DNA of 6,883 nucleotides from a bacterium HR12 (GTDB taxonomy: Bacteria; Actinomycetota; UBA4738; HRBIN12): positions 1-6,883 of the forward strand of contig BEHO01000060.1 in assembly GCA_002898915.1 (NCBI GenBank). Direction: 5' to 3'. How positions within the stretch are numbered: position 1 is the first letter of the stretch; every line of letters begins with the position of its first letter. The position numbers were made by a program, and so were the translations under genes. The notes under the pieces are model-generated. The model searched no databases, was not told where the DNA came from, and was given only the letters and a program-made list of their open reading frames with translations. Shown here piece after piece: positions 5,377 through 6,883 of the stretch.

Positions 5377-5600
5377 GACCGGGACCCGCCCGGTCACGGT
5401 CGCACCTGCCCCCGGCGCGCTCTCCGTCGTCGAGACCCCCGGAGCGGCCGGCGATCCCCGGAGCCCGGACCGTCCACAGCGCCTCGGGGATCGAACCCGT
5501 GGTCGTCGTCGGCGACCGTGAGCACGAGGAACCCGCCCTCTCGCGCGAGCATAACGGCTCCCGCTCGGCCTGCGCGTATCCCGCGACGAACGGCGACGCC
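5377..5600 (-). pseudogene. eroded remnant of a sensor histidine kinase ATPase domain
   Basis: No intact gene fits here, but three frames carry pieces of one HATPase_c domain in the right order. Frame a (5558-5578) reads YAQAERE, like the AKYAQAS stretch of the N box. Frame b (5487-5534) reads GGFLVLTVADDDHGFDP, like the G1 box (V.DDG.GFDP), with the usual DDG changed to DDD. Frame c (5377-5430) reads TTESAPGAGATVTGRVPV, the typical end of NarL-type kinases (SAPGAGTTVTVRVP). A GLRG-like piece (about 5455-5470) lies between the last two. Moving between frames needs at least two frameshifts plus small losses, so the domain cannot be made today. A 52-residue reading frame (5394-5552, ATG start) covers the middle piece. 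The autophosphorylated-His region and everything upstream are missing, cut at the holB end. Confidence 0.5.
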
Positions 5601-5646
5601 GATGTGACCGTGCGGGGCTCGTGTGGGACGCCAACGCCGCTTCGGC

Positions 5647-5681
5647 CGGTGCGGTTCGTCCGGCTACGACGGACCGCACCG
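5647..5681 (-). terminator. hairpin spanning the holB stop codon, possible terminator or attenuator
   Basis: CGGTGCGG (5647-5654) pairs perfectly with CCGCACCG (5674-5681), and TCCG (5659-5662) pairs with CGGA (5670-5673), leaving a 4-base bulge and a 7-base loop. The holB stop codon (5664-5666) lies in the loop. No T-run follows on the minus strand, so a classical intrinsic terminator is not supported; U-less hairpins are common in GC-rich actinobacteria. Ending here would separate holB from the kinase remnant and membrane protein gene. Confidence 0.3.
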
Positions 5682-6770
5682 CAGGAAGGCCCGCTCGAGG
5701 ACCAGGCGCACGTTGAGGTTCAGGTCCTCGGCGAGGGCCGCCCTGGCCTCCTCGATGGCGGCGAGCGCGGCGGCGGTCCGAACCGTGGGCGCGGGGCCCG
5801 GCGCCACGTCGGGGTTGAGGAGGAGCTCCGACCCGCCCCCCACCGCGGCGACCACCCGGTCCCGGAGCAACGCGGAGGCGGCGAGCAGCACGCGGTCCAC
5901 GTAGTCGCGCTCGGCCCGACGGACGCGGCGCTTGTGCCGCTCCTCCAGGCGCCGCACCGCCCCCCGGTACGCCTCCTCCGGGCGCCCGCGCTCGTCCAGG
6001 AACGGTGCGAGCTCGTCCTTGAGCGAGCCGGTGAGGTCCTTCCGGTATGCCTCGGCGGCCCGGAGGACCTCCTCGGCCGCCTCGAGCGCCCCCGCCGGAC
6101 CGCCCGCCGAGCGCTCCAGGGCCCGACGAGCGACCTCCCGGAACGCCAGGCCGTCGGGGTCCAGGGCGAGGTGACGCGCCCGCCCCAGGTTCCCGCCCGA
6201 CAGCCGAGCCGCGATCGCCGCCCGCTCGGGCTCGGCGCCCTCCGCGACGAGCGTCTCGACGACGAACGCCTCCGAGAGCGGCGCGAAGGTGACCACGTGG
6301 CAGCGGGAGACGATCGTCTCCGGCAGCTCGTGGGGGCGGGCGGAGAGCAGCAGGAACACGGCGTCGGCCGGCGGCTCCTCGAGCACCTTGAGGAGCGCGT
6401 CCGCCGCCGCCGCGTTCATCCGGTCGGCCTCGCGGATCACGAAGACCTTCCTCCCGGGCTCGGGCGCCGTCCGGTACGCGGGATGCCACACCTCCTGCTT
6501 CACGGTCTCGACGTGGATGTCCCGACCTTCGGGCTCGACGAGGAAGAGGTTGGGATGCCGGTCGGCGAGGGCGAGCCGGCAGGCCCGGCAGGTCCCGCAC
6601 CCGCCGGCGGGGCAGAGCAGCGACGCGGCGAAGGCCCGGGCCGCCAGGGTCTTGCCGCCGCCCTCCGGGCCGGCGAACAGGTACGCGTGGTGGGGCCGCT
6701 CCGCCGCCCGACGGAGGAAGGCCATCGCGAGCTCCTGCCCGGGGAGGCGGGCGAGGACCTCAGCGCTCAT
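5664..6770 (-). CDS. holB: DNA polymerase III subunit delta'
   Basis: 368 residues, a normal length for actinobacterial delta'. This AAA+ subunit works in the clamp-loader complex with the tau/gamma and delta subunits to place the beta clamp on DNA. Visible motifs: HAYLFAGPEGGGKT with Walker A at 34-41; a zinc module at Cys53, 58, 61 and 64; a degenerate Walker B region (VFVIREADRMN, 109-119); LLKVLEEPP (126-134); and the SRC arginine-finger motif at 155-157. The C-terminal third is helical and ends with NLNVRLVLERAFL, like the collar domain end of this family. Unlike E. coli delta', whose P-loop is altered, Walker A looks complete here. The ATG at 6770 has GGGAGGAGAA upstream (6776-6785) and overlaps the end of tmk by 11 bases, so translational coupling is likely. 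Confidence 0.95.
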   Translation of the reverse strand: MSAEVLARLPGQELAMAFLRRAAERPHHAYLFAGPEGGGKTLAARAFAASLLCPAGGCGTCRACRLALADRHPNLFLVEPEGRDIHVETVKQEVWHPAYRTAPEPGRKVFVIREADRMNAAAADALLKVLEEPPADAVFLLLSARPHELPETIVSRCHVVTFAPLSEAFVVETLVAEGAEPERAAIAARLSGGNLGRARHLALDPDGLAFREVARRALERSAGGPAGALEAAEEVLRAAEAYRKDLTGSLKDELAPFLDERGRPEEAYRGAVRRLEERHKRRVRRAERDYVDRVLLAASALLRDRVVAAVGGGSELLLNPDVAPGPAPTVRTAAALAAIEEARAALAEDLNLNVRLVLERAFLRCGPS

Positions 6771-6883
6771 CGCCGTTCTCCTCCCGGTCCCTCAGGACCC
6801 GCTGGAGCGCCGCGACCACCTGCTCGTGCACGCGCTCCGGCGTGTCGTCGGCGTCGATCACGATGAACCGCTCCGGGTGCTCC
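6760..6883 (-). CDS. tmk: thymidylate kinase, C-terminal end only
   Basis: Only the last 40 residues plus the stop are inside the window; the 5' part lies beyond position 6883. The visible end reads EHPERFIVIDADDTPERV and then HEQVVAALQRVL, the usual tail of dTMP kinase (F.vIDA..p.e.V...v...l), which phosphorylates dTMP to dTDP in DNA precursor synthesis. The P-loop and lid are outside the window, so the call depends on the tail and on the neighbour: tmk directly before holB is a widespread bacterial arrangement. The TGA stop (6760-6762) falls inside the holB start, an 11-base overlap that suggests one transcript and coupled translation. Confidence 0.82.
   Translation of the reverse strand, partial: EHPERFIVIDADDTPERVHEQVVAALQRVLRDREENGDER

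Noticed and set aside
5485..5499. CGGGTTCGATCCCCG on the minus strand looks like a tRNA T arm.
   Set aside because: No matching acceptor, D or anticodon arms surround it, and the stem flanks mismatch. The bases are explained as codons for G-F-D-P in the histidine kinase remnant.
5540..5549. Perfect 10-base palindrome CTCGCGCGAG next to a TATGCT hexamer, as an operator and promoter.
   Set aside because: Short GC palindromes are common in DNA of this composition, no -35 is visible, and the bases fall inside the eroded kinase reading frame.

Overview
This is a very GC-rich window (roughly 70% by eye) in which every gene I can support lies on the minus strand, so the reading order runs from position 6883 down to 1. 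The tmk-holB pair, a large ATPase-type LuxR regulator, strong AGGAGG-like ribosome sites next to genes with none, and a tRNA gene with encoded CCA suggest a high-GC actinobacterium, possibly a deep-branching or uncultivated lineage. I cannot place it more finely from the sequence.

Region 1 (6883-5664) is housekeeping. The last 40 residues of thymidylate kinase (tmk) overlap by 11 bases the gene for the DNA polymerase III delta' clamp-loader subunit (holB). Region 2 (5663-5359) is a 305-base gap without an intact gene. Read across three frames it still spells recognisable pieces of a sensor histidine kinase ATPase domain, so it is most likely the eroded 3' end of a lost kinase gene. Region 3 (5358-4425) holds a polytopic membrane protein of unknown function whose last codons and stop codon lie inside the 5' end of a tRNA-Thr(CGT) gene.

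Region 4 (4386-1585) is one large LuxR-family regulator of the LAL/MalT-like type: N-terminal ATPase, helical repeat middle and C-terminal LuxR helix-turn-helix. A single in-frame TAG at codon 603 cuts it in two. The reading frame and apparent homology continue across that codon, so this is a nonsense interruption rather than two ordinary genes. Region 5 (1584-1) is a closely spaced set: a DUF4242-family small protein, a cupredoxin lipoprotein whose predicted axial copper ligand is Gln instead of Met, and the start of a small membrane-anchored protein with a Tat-like signal. Several small regulatory elements sit between these genes: an inverted repeat over the -35 region of the DUF4242 gene, -10 hexamers placed for leaderless transcripts, and a 19-bp tandem duplication between DUF4242 and the lipoprotein gene.

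The genes of region 5 may form a metal-related envelope cassette next to the LAL regulator, but a regulatory link is inference. I see no mobile element, CRISPR array or clear new defence system. The most notable points are the amber-split regulator, the histidine kinase remnant, the Gln-type cupredoxin site, and the stop codon built from conserved tRNA positions 8-10.
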